Assembly (NCBI RefSeq): GCF_034259425.1
Contig: NZ_JAXIVU010000010.1
Location: forward strand, 22,144-86,143
Source of the DNA: Denitrificimonas halotolerans
GTDB taxonomy: Bacteria > Pseudomonadota > Gammaproteobacteria > Pseudomonadales > Pseudomonadaceae
Direction: 5' to 3'
Length of the DNA stretch: 64,000 nucleotides
Part shown: in pieces, positions 51,519 through 59,842 of the stretch
Position numbering within the stretch: position 1 is the first letter of the stretch
How the letters are laid out: each line of letters opens with the position of its first letter
The notes under the pieces: model-generated
The model's input: the letters and a program-made list of their open reading frames with translations, nothing else
The model's database searches: none
What the model was told of the DNA's origin: nothing
Translations under genes and position numbers: made by a program

Positions 51519-53072
51519 ATGAGTCATTACCTGGTTAAATTAAGCTTTATGGTTTTAAGTGTGCTTGTGACTGGCTGCCAAGGCTTACCCAGTTTAGAGG
51601 GGCGTAGCCAGTCGAGTGCTTATACTCAATCACAGGTTGCCGATACGTATTTTGCTCAAGCTATGAGGCCTGTTGAGGAGCAACAGGAGCAAGGGTTGAG
51701 TGGTATTTATCCGCTGATTGAAGCGGATGAGGCCTTTGCAGCACGTATGATGCTCGCTAAATATGCACAACGCAGTTTGGATGTTCAGTATTACATTTGG
51801 CGGCGGGATATGACTGGCACCATGCTGTTTGAAGCCTTACATGAGGCGGCAGACCGAGGAGTACGTGTGCGTCTACTGTTGGATGATAATAACACCAGTG
51901 GTCTTGATCCAATTTTATTGGGGTTACATGCACATGAAAATATAGAGGTACGACTGTTTAACCCTTTTATATTGCGCGGAGCACGCTGGTGGGGGTTCTT
52001 AACGGACTTTGATCGGCTCAATCGGCGCATGCATAATAAATCTTTTACTGCAGATAATACTCTAAGCATTATTGGTGGGCGTAATATTGGTGATGAGTAC
52101 TTTGGTGCAACCGATGACGTTCTTTTTGCTGATTTAGATATTCTTAGTGCTGGCGCAGCAGTGCGGGATGTGTCTGAGGACTTTGATAAGTATTGGCATA
52201 GTGCTTCTTCCTACCCTTTAGAGCGAGTCTTACCCAATCGTAGTGGAATGTCGCTGGATGAGTTGCGTGAGCGAGCGGTTACTATTCAAAACAGTCCGGC
52301 CGCTCAAAGATATGTAAGTTATCTGCGTGCTTCACCGTTTATTCAGCAGTTACACGAGCGCAATGTTGAATTTGAATGGCTTAAAGTGCGTATGGTCAGT
52401 GATGACCCGCGAAAGGGGTTGGGTAGAGCAGAAAAAGAAGATTTATTGATTCAGCAGTTTCAAGACATCATTGGTAATCCGACAATAGATGTTGAGTTGA
52501 TTTCACCTTATTTTGTACCCACAGAGGCTGGTGTAGAGGCCTTTGCTTGGTTGTTGCGCAAAGGGGTAGAAGTAAAAGTGTTAACTAATTCGCTGTCTGC
52601 TACAGATGTGGCTGTGGTGCATGCGGGGTACGCCAAGCGGCGTAAGGCTTTGCTCGAAGCGGGAGTGAGTTTGTATGAGATGCAAAAACATTCAGCTCAA
52701 GCACCAAAGATGAAGCGAAAAAAGCGTTTTTTAGGAAGTTCAGGCTCCAGTTTGCATGCAAAAACTTTTTCTGTAGACCAAAAGCATGTCTTTGTCGGTT
52801 CATTTAATTTTGATCCGCGTTCGGCTAACTTAAATACTGAGCTAGGGTTTGTGATTGATAGCTCGCATCTGGCTAAGCGCATTAACCAAGCATTTTATGA
52901 TGAAATACCAGCCCATGCTTATCAAGTGAAAGTCACTGAGACAGGCCGTATTTACTGGGTTGAACAGCATGAATCAGGGGTGAAAACCTATACTTCTGAG
53001 CCGAAAACTAGCCTTTGGAGACGGGCTACGACCCGCATGCTTTCTTGGCTGCCAATTGAAGGATTATTGTAA
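51519..53072 (+). CDS. Phospholipase-D-family cardiolipin synthase (ClsC/YmdC-like)
   Basis: Protein of 517 residues with an N-terminal lipoprotein signal (lipobox VLVTGC, Cys20) and two HKD motifs: HNKSFTADN…GGRN in the first half and HAKTFSVD…GSFNFDPRS in the second. This layout is that of ClsC, which in E. coli makes cardiolipin from phosphatidylglycerol and phosphatidylethanolamine, with YmdB as partner; no ymdB is next to it here. The acylated Cys suggests membrane attachment. It is divergent from hemN and ends 114 bp before tig. Confidence 0.9.
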   Translation: MSHYLVKLSFMVLSVLVTGCQGLPSLEGRSQSSAYTQSQVADTYFAQAMRPVEEQQEQGLSGIYPLIEADEAFAARMMLAKYAQRSLDVQYYIWRRDMTGTMLFEALHEAADRGVRVRLLLDDNNTSGLDPILLGLHAHENIEVRLFNPFILRGARWWGFLTDFDRLNRRMHNKSFTADNTLSIIGGRNIGDEYFGATDDVLFADLDILSAGAAVRDVSEDFDKYWHSASSYPLERVLPNRSGMSLDELRERAVTIQNSPAAQRYVSYLRASPFIQQLHERNVEFEWLKVRMVSDDPRKGLGRAEKEDLLIQQFQDIIGNPTIDVELISPYFVPTEAGVEAFAWLLRKGVEVKVLTNSLSATDVAVVHAGYAKRRKALLEAGVSLYEMQKHSAQAPKMKRKKRFLGSSGSSLHAKTFSVDQKHVFVGSFNFDPRSANLNTELGFVIDSSHLAKRINQAFYDEIPAHAYQVKVTETGRIYWVEQHESGVKTYTSEPKTSLWRRATTRMLSWLPIEGLL

Positions 53073-53186
53073 TAGTTAAAATTCTCTGTCCGATTGGATG
53101 GATATTTTTGTAAGAGACCTCTAGAATGCATGCCCTTGATTCTAGGGTCGGTATGTCTGGCCACGTCTATTCAACGAGGAATAACC

Positions 53187-54536
53187 ATGCAAGTTTCCGT
53201 AGAAAGCACTTCCGCCCTTGAGCGCAAAATGAATATTAGCGTTCCTGCTGAGCGTATTGAAAGTGAAGTAACTAAACGCTTACAGCAGACCGCTAAGCGC
53301 GCTAAAGTACCTGGTTTCCGTCCGGGTAAAGTGCCAATGAGCATTATTCGTCAGCGTTATGAAGCTGATGCGCGTCAAGAAGTTTTGGGTGATGTAATCC
53401 AAGCAACTTTCTATGAAGCAGTCGTTGCTGAAAAAGTTAACCCAGTGGGTCAGCCAGCGATTGAGCCAAAAGTGTTCGAAAAAGATAAAGATCTAGAGTA
53501 CGTTGCGACATTTGAAGTATTCCCAGAATTTGAAGTGCAAGGTTTAGAAGGCATTGAAGTTGAGCGCCAGAGTGCTGAAGTAACAGACGCTGACGTTGAT
53601 AATATGCTAGATATCTTACGCAAGCAGAATACGCGTTTTGCTGAGGTTGAGCGCGAAGCAGCGCTAGAAGATCAAGTGACCATTAACTTTGTAGGCACTA
53701 TCGATGGCGAAGCATTCGCTGGCGGTACTGCAGACAATGTTCCATTGGTTTTGGGGTCAGGTCGCATGATCCCAGGTTTTGAAGATGCTTTAGTTGGCTG
53801 CAAGGCAGGTGAAACCAAGGTTATCAATCCAACCTTCCCAGAGGATTATCAAAATTTAGACTTAGCTGGTAAAACTGCCGAGTTCACTGTGATTGTCAAT
53901 AAAGTGGAAGCACCTGAGTTACCAGAGCTAGACGAAGAGTTCTTCGCAATGTTTGGTAATACCGAAGGTGGTTTAGAGGGTTTTCGCGCTGAAGTTAAAA
54001 AGAACATGGAGCGTGAGCTGAACCAAGCCATCAAAGGTAAAGTTAAAAACCAAGTGATGGATGGTTTGTTAGCAGCGAACGAAGTTGAAGTGCCTAGTGC
54101 GTTGATCTCTAACGAAGTTGACCGTTTACGTGTTCAGGCCGTGCAGCAGTTTGGTGGTAACATTAAGCCTGATCAGTTGCCTGCTGAGTTGTTCACTGAA
54201 CAAGCGCAGCGTCGTGTGGCGTTAGGTTTAATCGTTGCACAGATGGTTAAGCAATTTGAAATTAAGGCAGATGATGCACAAGTACGTAGCACTATTGAGG
54301 AAATGGCTGCTGCTTATCAAGAGCCTGAGCAAGTGATTGAGTGGTACTACAAAAATGAGCAGCAGCTCGAAGATGTGCGTGCAGTTGTGCTTGAGGAGCA
54401 GGTCGTAGAAACTGTTTTAGGACAAGCTAAAGTAACTGATGTTACTGTGCCTTATGAGGAAGCTGTGAAGCCTGCAGTACCTAAAGCTGCTGCAGAAGCA
54501 CAAACAGAAGAAGCTGAAGAAGCTAAGGCAGAGTAA
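53187..54536 (+). CDS. tig: Trigger factor
   Basis: Ribosome-bound chaperone with peptidyl-prolyl isomerase activity, acting on nascent chains. The 449-residue protein has the N-terminal ribosome-binding loop VPGFRPGKVP, the FKBP domain (about 150–245, VTINFVGTIDGEAFAGG) and the C-terminal chaperone arms, ending in an acidic Ala/Glu tail. I chose ATG 53187 (MQVSVESTSALERKM) with CGAGGA upstream; the open frame extends 31 codons further without a good site. First gene of tig–clpP–clpX. Confidence 0.96.
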   Translation: MQVSVESTSALERKMNISVPAERIESEVTKRLQQTAKRAKVPGFRPGKVPMSIIRQRYEADARQEVLGDVIQATFYEAVVAEKVNPVGQPAIEPKVFEKDKDLEYVATFEVFPEFEVQGLEGIEVERQSAEVTDADVDNMLDILRKQNTRFAEVEREAALEDQVTINFVGTIDGEAFAGGTADNVPLVLGSGRMIPGFEDALVGCKAGETKVINPTFPEDYQNLDLAGKTAEFTVIVNKVEAPELPELDEEFFAMFGNTEGGLEGFRAEVKKNMERELNQAIKGKVKNQVMDGLLAANEVEVPSALISNEVDRLRVQAVQQFGGNIKPDQLPAELFTEQAQRRVALGLIVAQMVKQFEIKADDAQVRSTIEEMAAAYQEPEQVIEWYYKNEQQLEDVRAVVLEEQVVETVLGQAKVTDVTVPYEEAVKPAVPKAAAEAQTEEAEEAKAE

Positions 54537-54587
54537 TTTTACTCGCTGACAGCTATATATTAATAGGCTAGTCTAGTTTATTAATTC

Positions 54588-54613
54588 ACAAGCCAGCCTT
54601 AGTGCTGGCTTGT
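54588..54613 (+). terminator. Hairpin between tig and clpP
   Basis: ACAAGCCAGC and GCTGGCTTGT form a perfect 10-bp stem with a CTTAGT loop; only a weak T-rich run follows (GTGTCTTTG). It could attenuate read-through from tig or stabilise the mRNA. Confidence 0.7.
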
Positions 54614-54657
54614 GTGTCTTTGAGACGATGATCATCAACCTGGGAGCGACGGCAGAT

Positions 54658-55299
54658 ATGTCAGATAATAATTTTATGCAACACCCGCAGAGCATCCAAG
54701 CAGCTGGCGGTTTGGTGCCGATGGTTGTTGAACAATCATCACGCGGTGAGCGCGCCTATGATATTTATTCGCGCCTGCTAAAAGAACGTATTATTTTCTT
54801 GGTTGGCCCTGTTGAAGACTATATGGCGAACCTTGTAGTTGCACAGTTGTTGTTCTTGGAAGCAGAGAACCCTGATAAAGATATTCACCTGTACATTAAT
54901 TCACCAGGTGGGTCGGTTACGGCGGGTATGTCCATTTACGATACCATGCAGTTTATTAAGCCTGACGTTTCAACTATGTGTATTGGTCAGGCAGCCAGTA
55001 TGGGGGCGTTACTGCTTGCCGGTGGTGCAGCGGGTAAGCGTTATTGCTTGCCGCATTCACGCATGATGATTCACCAACCGTTAGGTGGTTTCCAAGGGCA
55101 GGCATCGGATTTTGAAATCCATGCCCGAGAAATTTTGACCATTCGTGATCGCTTAAATAAAATTTTAGCTGATCATACGGGACAGCCCATTGATGTTATT
55201 GCTAAAGATACTGATCGCGATAACTTTATGAGTGCTGAAGAAGCAGTTAAATACGGCTTGATTGACCAGGTAGCTACTAAACGAGAAATGTCGGTTTAA
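54658..55299 (+). CDS. clpP: ATP-dependent Clp protease proteolytic subunit
   Basis: Serine protease of 213 residues forming the 14-mer chamber that works with ClpX or ClpA. Catalytic Ser in CIGQAASMGALLLAGG, His in SRMMIHQPLGGFQG and Asp in TDRDNFMSAEEAVKYG; INSPGGSVTAGMSIYDTM shapes the substrate site. The ATG at 54658 gives the usual propeptide length; the frame extends 16 codons upstream. clpX follows after 104 bp. Confidence 0.97.
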   Translation: MSDNNFMQHPQSIQAAGGLVPMVVEQSSRGERAYDIYSRLLKERIIFLVGPVEDYMANLVVAQLLFLEAENPDKDIHLYINSPGGSVTAGMSIYDTMQFIKPDVSTMCIGQAASMGALLLAGGAAGKRYCLPHSRMMIHQPLGGFQGQASDFEIHAREILTIRDRLNKILADHTGQPIDVIAKDTDRDNFMSAEEAVKYGLIDQVATKREMSV

Positions 55300-55403
55300 T
55301 TAAGTTTAGTAACGCTGTAAATGTTTTATGTGGGCACATAGGGTTGAAAAGCCAAACAAAGGCTCCACCTTGTATTCAAAGCCTACCAAACTGGAACGAA
55401 CGA

Positions 55404-56687
55404 ATGACTGATACGCATAGTGGCGAGGATAAAGGCAAATTATTGTATTGCTCTTTCTGTGGCAAAAGCCAACATGAAGTGCGCAAACTTATTGCTGGCC
55501 CCTCGGTTTTTATTTGTGATGAGTGCGTTGATCTGTGCAATGACATTATCCGTGAGGAAGTGGAAGAAGCTGCAGCAGACGACGCAGCACATAAATTGCC
55601 TTCTCCTAAGGAAATCAGCGGCATTCTTGACCAGTATGTGATTGGCCAAGAGCGCGCTAAGAAAGTGCTTGCTGTAGCGGTGTATAACCACTACAAACGC
55701 TTAAATAATCGGGAAAGAAAAGACGATATTGAGCTGGGTAAGAGTAATATTTTGCTAATTGGGCCAACAGGTTCGGGAAAAACCTTGCTGGCGGAAACTC
55801 TTGCGCGTTTACTGAACGTACCTTTTACTATTGCAGACGCAACCACTTTAACTGAAGCGGGTTATGTGGGTGAAGATGTAGAAAATATCATCCAGAAACT
55901 GCTGCAGAAATGTGATTATGATGTCGAAAAAGCAGAAATGGGTATCGTCTATATTGATGAGATCGACAAAATTACTCGAAAATCGGATAACCCATCGATT
56001 ACTCGTGATGTGTCTGGTGAGGGGGTTCAGCAGGCCTTATTGAAGTTGATTGAAGGCACTGTAGCTTCGATTCCACCGCAAGGTGGGCGTAAGCATCCGC
56101 AGCAAGAGTTCTTGCAGGTAGATACGAAAAATATCTTGTTTATCTGTGGCGGTGCTTTTGCGGGTCTAGAAAAAGTGATCCAAAATCGCTCTGCTAAGGG
56201 TGGTATAGGGTTTGCAGCGCAAGTACGCAGCAGGGAGCAAGAAAAGAAGATCGGCGAAGCATTACGTGATGTTGAACCAGACGATTTAGTGAAATTTGGT
56301 TTGATTCCAGAGTTTGTTGGGCGCTTACCTGTGATTGCAACGCTAGAAGAGTTAGACGCAGCAGCGTTAGTTAAGATCTTAACGGAGCCGAAGAACGCTT
56401 TAACTAAGCAATATGGTAAGTTATTCGACATGGAGGGGGTTGAGTTAGAATTCCGTGAGGATGCGCTTGAGGCTATTGCTAAGTATGCTCTGGAGCGTAA
56501 AACGGGTGCACGTGGTTTACGCTCTATCCTTGAAGGTGTATTGCTCGATACGATGTATGATATACCATCAGAAAAAGATGTCAGTAAGGTGGTAATTGAC
56601 GAAAGCGTAATCAGTGGTGAGTCTAAGCCGTTGTTGATCTATGCAGCACAAGACAGTGCAGAGCAAAAAGCGGCTCCGGACGCTTAA
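55404..56687 (+). CDS. clpX: ATP-dependent Clp protease ATP-binding subunit ClpX
   Basis: Hexameric unfoldase that recognises tagged proteins (for example ssrA) and feeds ClpP. The 427-residue protein has the N-terminal C4 zinc domain (YCSFCGKS and CDECVDLC), Walker A GPTGSGKT, Walker B VYIDEIDKI, the pore loop GYVGEDVE and the IGF loop region IGFAAQ for ClpP docking, and sensor 2 GARGLRSI. ATG at 55404 chosen as MTDTHSG… matches family starts. A terminator lies 30 bp after the stop. Confidence 0.97.
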   Translation: MTDTHSGEDKGKLLYCSFCGKSQHEVRKLIAGPSVFICDECVDLCNDIIREEVEEAAADDAAHKLPSPKEISGILDQYVIGQERAKKVLAVAVYNHYKRLNNRERKDDIELGKSNILLIGPTGSGKTLLAETLARLLNVPFTIADATTLTEAGYVGEDVENIIQKLLQKCDYDVEKAEMGIVYIDEIDKITRKSDNPSITRDVSGEGVQQALLKLIEGTVASIPPQGGRKHPQQEFLQVDTKNILFICGGAFAGLEKVIQNRSAKGGIGFAAQVRSREQEKKIGEALRDVEPDDLVKFGLIPEFVGRLPVIATLEELDAAALVKILTEPKNALTKQYGKLFDMEGVELEFREDALEAIAKYALERKTGARGLRSILEGVLLDTMYDIPSEKDVSKVVIDESVISGESKPLLIYAAQDSAEQKAAPDA

Positions 56688-56717
56688 GATCTGTGTTGTT
56701 AAGATGCTGTTAATAAG

Positions 56718-56737
56718 AGGGCCTACGGGCCCTTTTG
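56718..56737 (+). terminator. Rho-independent terminator after clpX
   Basis: AGGGCC pairs with GGCCCT around TACG, followed by TTTTG. Typical tetraloop-type terminator. Confidence 0.85.
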
Positions 56738-56755
56738 TTATTTTATGGCTGCCAC

Positions 56756-56784
56756 CTTGTAATTGCTGTTACTCGCCCCCATCT
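56756..56784 (+). promoter_or_regulatory. Sigma-32 (RpoH) heat-shock promoter of lon
   Basis: CTTGTAA (56756–56762) and CCCCATCT (56777–56784) with a 14-bp spacer, closely matching the RpoH consensus CTTGAAA–CCCCATnT. Expected start near 56790, about 50 bp before the lon ATG. Confidence 0.85.
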
Positions 56785-56839
56785 TTAGTCACAAGCTTGC
56801 CAATTTTTACGGCCTGCGTGCCGCATGTGAGAGAGAACA

Positions 56840-59242
56840 ATGAAGACAATCATCGAATTGCCATTATTGCCATTGCGAGATGTTGTGGTTTATCCGCACA
56901 TGGTAATCCCCCTATTTGTAGGGCGTGAAAAATCCATTGCAGCGCTTGAAGCCGCTATGCAAGGCGACAAAAAAATCTTGCTAATCGCGCAACGCAGCCC
57001 TGCAGATAATGATCCAGACACGGATGCCCTTCATGAAGTGGGCACTATTGCGACAATTTTGCAGCTTTTAAAGCTGCCCGACGGCACGGTTAAAGTGTTA
57101 GCTGAAGGCGTTCAGCGTGCTGAAATAGTGAAACAGTTGTCTGCCACAGATAGCGATTATTTAACTGCTCAAGTACAGACTCGAACTGCTGAAGAAATCA
57201 GTGAAGTTGAAAATGAAGCATTGCAAAGTACTTTATTGGAACAATTTGAAAGCTTTGTTCAGCTAGGTAAAAAAGTGCCTGCTGAAACGCTAACTTCATT
57301 AAGTGAAGTTGAAGAGGCAGGGCGTTTAGCTGACTCCATTGCTGCTCAGATGACTTTAAAGTTAGAGCAAAAACAGTCCGTGCTGAGCGAGTGGAATATT
57401 GCTGATCGCGTTGAGTTGATGTTAGGTATTTTGGATACCGAGCTTGAATTATTAAGTGTTGAAAAGCGTATTCGTAGTCGTGTTAAGAAACAAATGGAGC
57501 GCAGTCAACGGGAGTACTTTTTGAATGAGCAAATGAAAGCTATTCAAAAAGAACTGGGTGAAGATGAAGATGGTAATAATGAAATTGATCAACTGAAAAA
57601 GCGCATTGAAGAAGCAGGTATGAGCGAAGAAGCTGAGGCCAAAGCTCATACGGAGCTGAAAAAACTACAGCAAATGGCGCCGATGTCAGCAGAAGCTTCG
57701 GTGATTCGTACTTATTTAGACTGGTTGATTAACACACCATGGCAAGCTAAAAGCCGTGTGCGTACCGATTTGCAGCGAGCTGAAGAAGTGCTTGAGGCGG
57801 ATCATTTTGGTTTGGAAGAAGTTAAAGAACGGATTCTTGAATACTTGGCAGTGCAAAAACGTGTGCGCAAGCTTAAAGGACCTATTTTGTGCCTTGTGGG
57901 GCCGCCAGGTGTAGGTAAAACCTCCTTAGCAGAGTCGATTGCGCGTTCAGTGAATCGTAAATATGTGCGGATGGCTTTAGGCGGTGTGCGTGATGAAGCT
58001 GAAATTCGTGGCCATCGTCGTACGTATATTGGTGCTATGCCAGGCCGTGTGATTCAGCGCTTGAGCAAAGTTGGTGTACGTAACCCATTATTCTTATTAG
58101 ATGAAATCGATAAAATGGGTCAAGACATGCGTGGTGACCCAGCATCGGCATTGCTAGAAGTTTTGGACCCTGAGCAAAATCACAGCTTTAACGATCATTA
58201 TTTGGAAGTGGATTATGATCTATCCGATGTGATGTTTGTGTGTACAGCTAACTCCATGAATATTCCAGGACCGTTATTGGATCGTATGGAAGTCATTCGT
58301 TTGCCAGGTTATACCGAAGATGAAAAACTGAACATTGCGAAAAAGTATTTAGTCAGCAAGCAAATGAAAGCCAATGGCCTGAAAAAAGGTGAGCTGGTAT
58401 TTGAAGACGATGCATTGTTGAAGATCGTTCGTCTTTATACTAGTGAGGCTGGTGTACGTGGTTTAGAACGTGAAATTGCTAAAGTATGCCGCAAAGTGGT
58501 GAAAGAGCATGTATCTGCTAAGAAATTTGCAGTGACTATTTCTGCTGATGATGTGGAGCATTATTTAGGCGTACAAAAATATACCTTTGGGTTAGCTGAG
58601 GAAGATGATCAGATTGGCCAAGTTACAGGGTTGGCTTGGACGCAAGTGGGTGGTGTCTTGCTCACTATTGAGTCAGCAGTGATACCAGGTAAAGGACAAT
58701 TAATTAAAACGGGTTCCTTAGGCGATGTAATGGGGGAGTCGATCTCGGCAGCCTTAACTGTTGTGCGTAGCCGTGCAAAGGGGTTAGGCATCCCTGCAGA
58801 CTTCTATGAGAAGAGTGATGTGCATCTGCATATGCCTGAAGGGGCGACGCCTAAAGATGGCCCTAGCGCAGGCATAGGGATGTGTACGGCATTAGTTTCA
58901 GCCTTGACTAAAATTCCAGTGCGTGCTGACGTAGCTATGACAGGTGAAATTACATTGCGTGGACAGGTGCTTGCCATTGGTGGATTAAAAGAGAAATTAC
59001 TGGCTGCTCATCGTGGGGGAATCAAAACCGTTATCATTCCAGATGAGAATGTGCGTGACTTGAAGGAAATTCCAGATAATATAAAGGCCGATTTAGATAT
59101 CAAACCAGTAAAATGGATTGACGAAGTACTGCAAATTGCGTTGCAATACATGCCAGAGCCTTTGTCTGATGTTTCATCTGAGTTGTTGATGAAGGATGAG
59201 TCGAGTGATGCTAAGACGAGTGATTGTCTTAGAACGCATTAA
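56840..59242 (+). CDS. lon: ATP-dependent protease Lon
   Basis: Cytosolic AAA+ serine protease that degrades misfolded and some regulatory proteins. The 800-residue protein has the N-terminal LonB-type substrate domain (LPLLPLRDVVVYPHMVIPLF), coiled coil (about 215–260), Walker A GPPGVGKTS, Walker B FLLDEIDKM, and the C-terminal peptidase with catalytic Ser in DGPSAGIGM and Lys in GGLKEKLLAA. Heat-induction is indicated by the RpoH promoter. HU gene follows. Normal length for the family. Confidence 0.97.
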   Translation: MKTIIELPLLPLRDVVVYPHMVIPLFVGREKSIAALEAAMQGDKKILLIAQRSPADNDPDTDALHEVGTIATILQLLKLPDGTVKVLAEGVQRAEIVKQLSATDSDYLTAQVQTRTAEEISEVENEALQSTLLEQFESFVQLGKKVPAETLTSLSEVEEAGRLADSIAAQMTLKLEQKQSVLSEWNIADRVELMLGILDTELELLSVEKRIRSRVKKQMERSQREYFLNEQMKAIQKELGEDEDGNNEIDQLKKRIEEAGMSEEAEAKAHTELKKLQQMAPMSAEASVIRTYLDWLINTPWQAKSRVRTDLQRAEEVLEADHFGLEEVKERILEYLAVQKRVRKLKGPILCLVGPPGVGKTSLAESIARSVNRKYVRMALGGVRDEAEIRGHRRTYIGAMPGRVIQRLSKVGVRNPLFLLDEIDKMGQDMRGDPASALLEVLDPEQNHSFNDHYLEVDYDLSDVMFVCTANSMNIPGPLLDRMEVIRLPGYTEDEKLNIAKKYLVSKQMKANGLKKGELVFEDDALLKIVRLYTSEAGVRGLEREIAKVCRKVVKEHVSAKKFAVTISADDVEHYLGVQKYTFGLAEEDDQIGQVTGLAWTQVGGVLLTIESAVIPGKGQLIKTGSLGDVMGESISAALTVVRSRAKGLGIPADFYEKSDVHLHMPEGATPKDGPSAGIGMCTALVSALTKIPVRADVAMTGEITLRGQVLAIGGLKEKLLAAHRGGIKTVIIPDENVRDLKEIPDNIKADLDIKPVKWIDEVLQIALQYMPEPLSDVSSELLMKDESSDAKTSDCLRTH

Positions 59243-59267
59243 TACGGTTTAAGTTGACATGCTTTTT

Positions 59268-59296
59268 GACACCTTGCTATAAAGCACGGTGTCTTT
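59268..59296 (+). terminator. Terminator after lon
   Basis: GACACC pairs with GGTGTC, with an inner TGCT/AGCA stem around ATAA, followed by TTTGTC. Confidence 0.75.
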
Positions 59297-59383
59297 GTCA
59301 GTCGCTTGCATAACAGAGTTATTTTTGTTTGCATCACAGTGTGAAAAACATAATTTTTTGATAAAACCTAAGGGGACTTACGA

Positions 59384-59659
59384 GTGAACAAGTCAGAGTT
59401 AATTGATAAAGTTGCTGCTTCGGCAGATATTCCTAAAGCAGTAGCTGGTCGCGCATTGGATGCTGTTCTTGAGAGCATCACAGGTGCATTACAAGAAGGT
59501 GATTCAGTCGTATTGGTTGGTTTCGGTACTTTCTCTGTTAAAGACCGTGCAGCACGCACTGGCCGTAACCCACAAACCGGTAACCCAATTCAAATTGCAG
59601 CAGCGAAGATCCCTGGCTTTAAAGCAGGTAAGGCACTTAAAGACGCTGTAAATAGTTAA
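59384..59659 (+). CDS. hupB: DNA-binding protein HU-beta
   Basis: Small (91 residues) nucleoid protein that bends DNA as a dimer. MNKSELIDKVAASADIPKA, GFGTFSVKDRAAR and the DNA-binding arm RNPQTGNPIQI are all standard HU. It sits directly after lon, the usual place of hupB in proteobacteria. GTG start at 59384 preceded by a purine-rich GGGGA-type site. Confidence 0.97.
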   Translation: MNKSELIDKVAASADIPKAVAGRALDAVLESITGALQEGDSVVLVGFGTFSVKDRAARTGRNPQTGNPIQIAAAKIPGFKAGKALKDAVNS

Positions 59660-59761
59660 GCGCTGTCTCAAACATCGCTAGATCACTGAGATGAGTGCGA
59701 TACGCTTTTATCTGTGTTAGTAGAGCTATAATTGCAGGTTAAAAATCGTATCAAAGAATGT

Positions 59762-59792
59762 AAAGGCGCATCATTCGGTGCGCCTTTATTTT
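59762..59792 (+). terminator. Rho-independent terminator after hupB
   Basis: AAAGGCGCA pairs exactly with TGCGCCTTT around an 8-nt loop, followed by ATTTT. Confidence 0.9.
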
Positions 59793-59842
59793 GTTAGACT
59801 GACCCATAATGCATAGCTATATATAGCGACATCGGGGGATGC

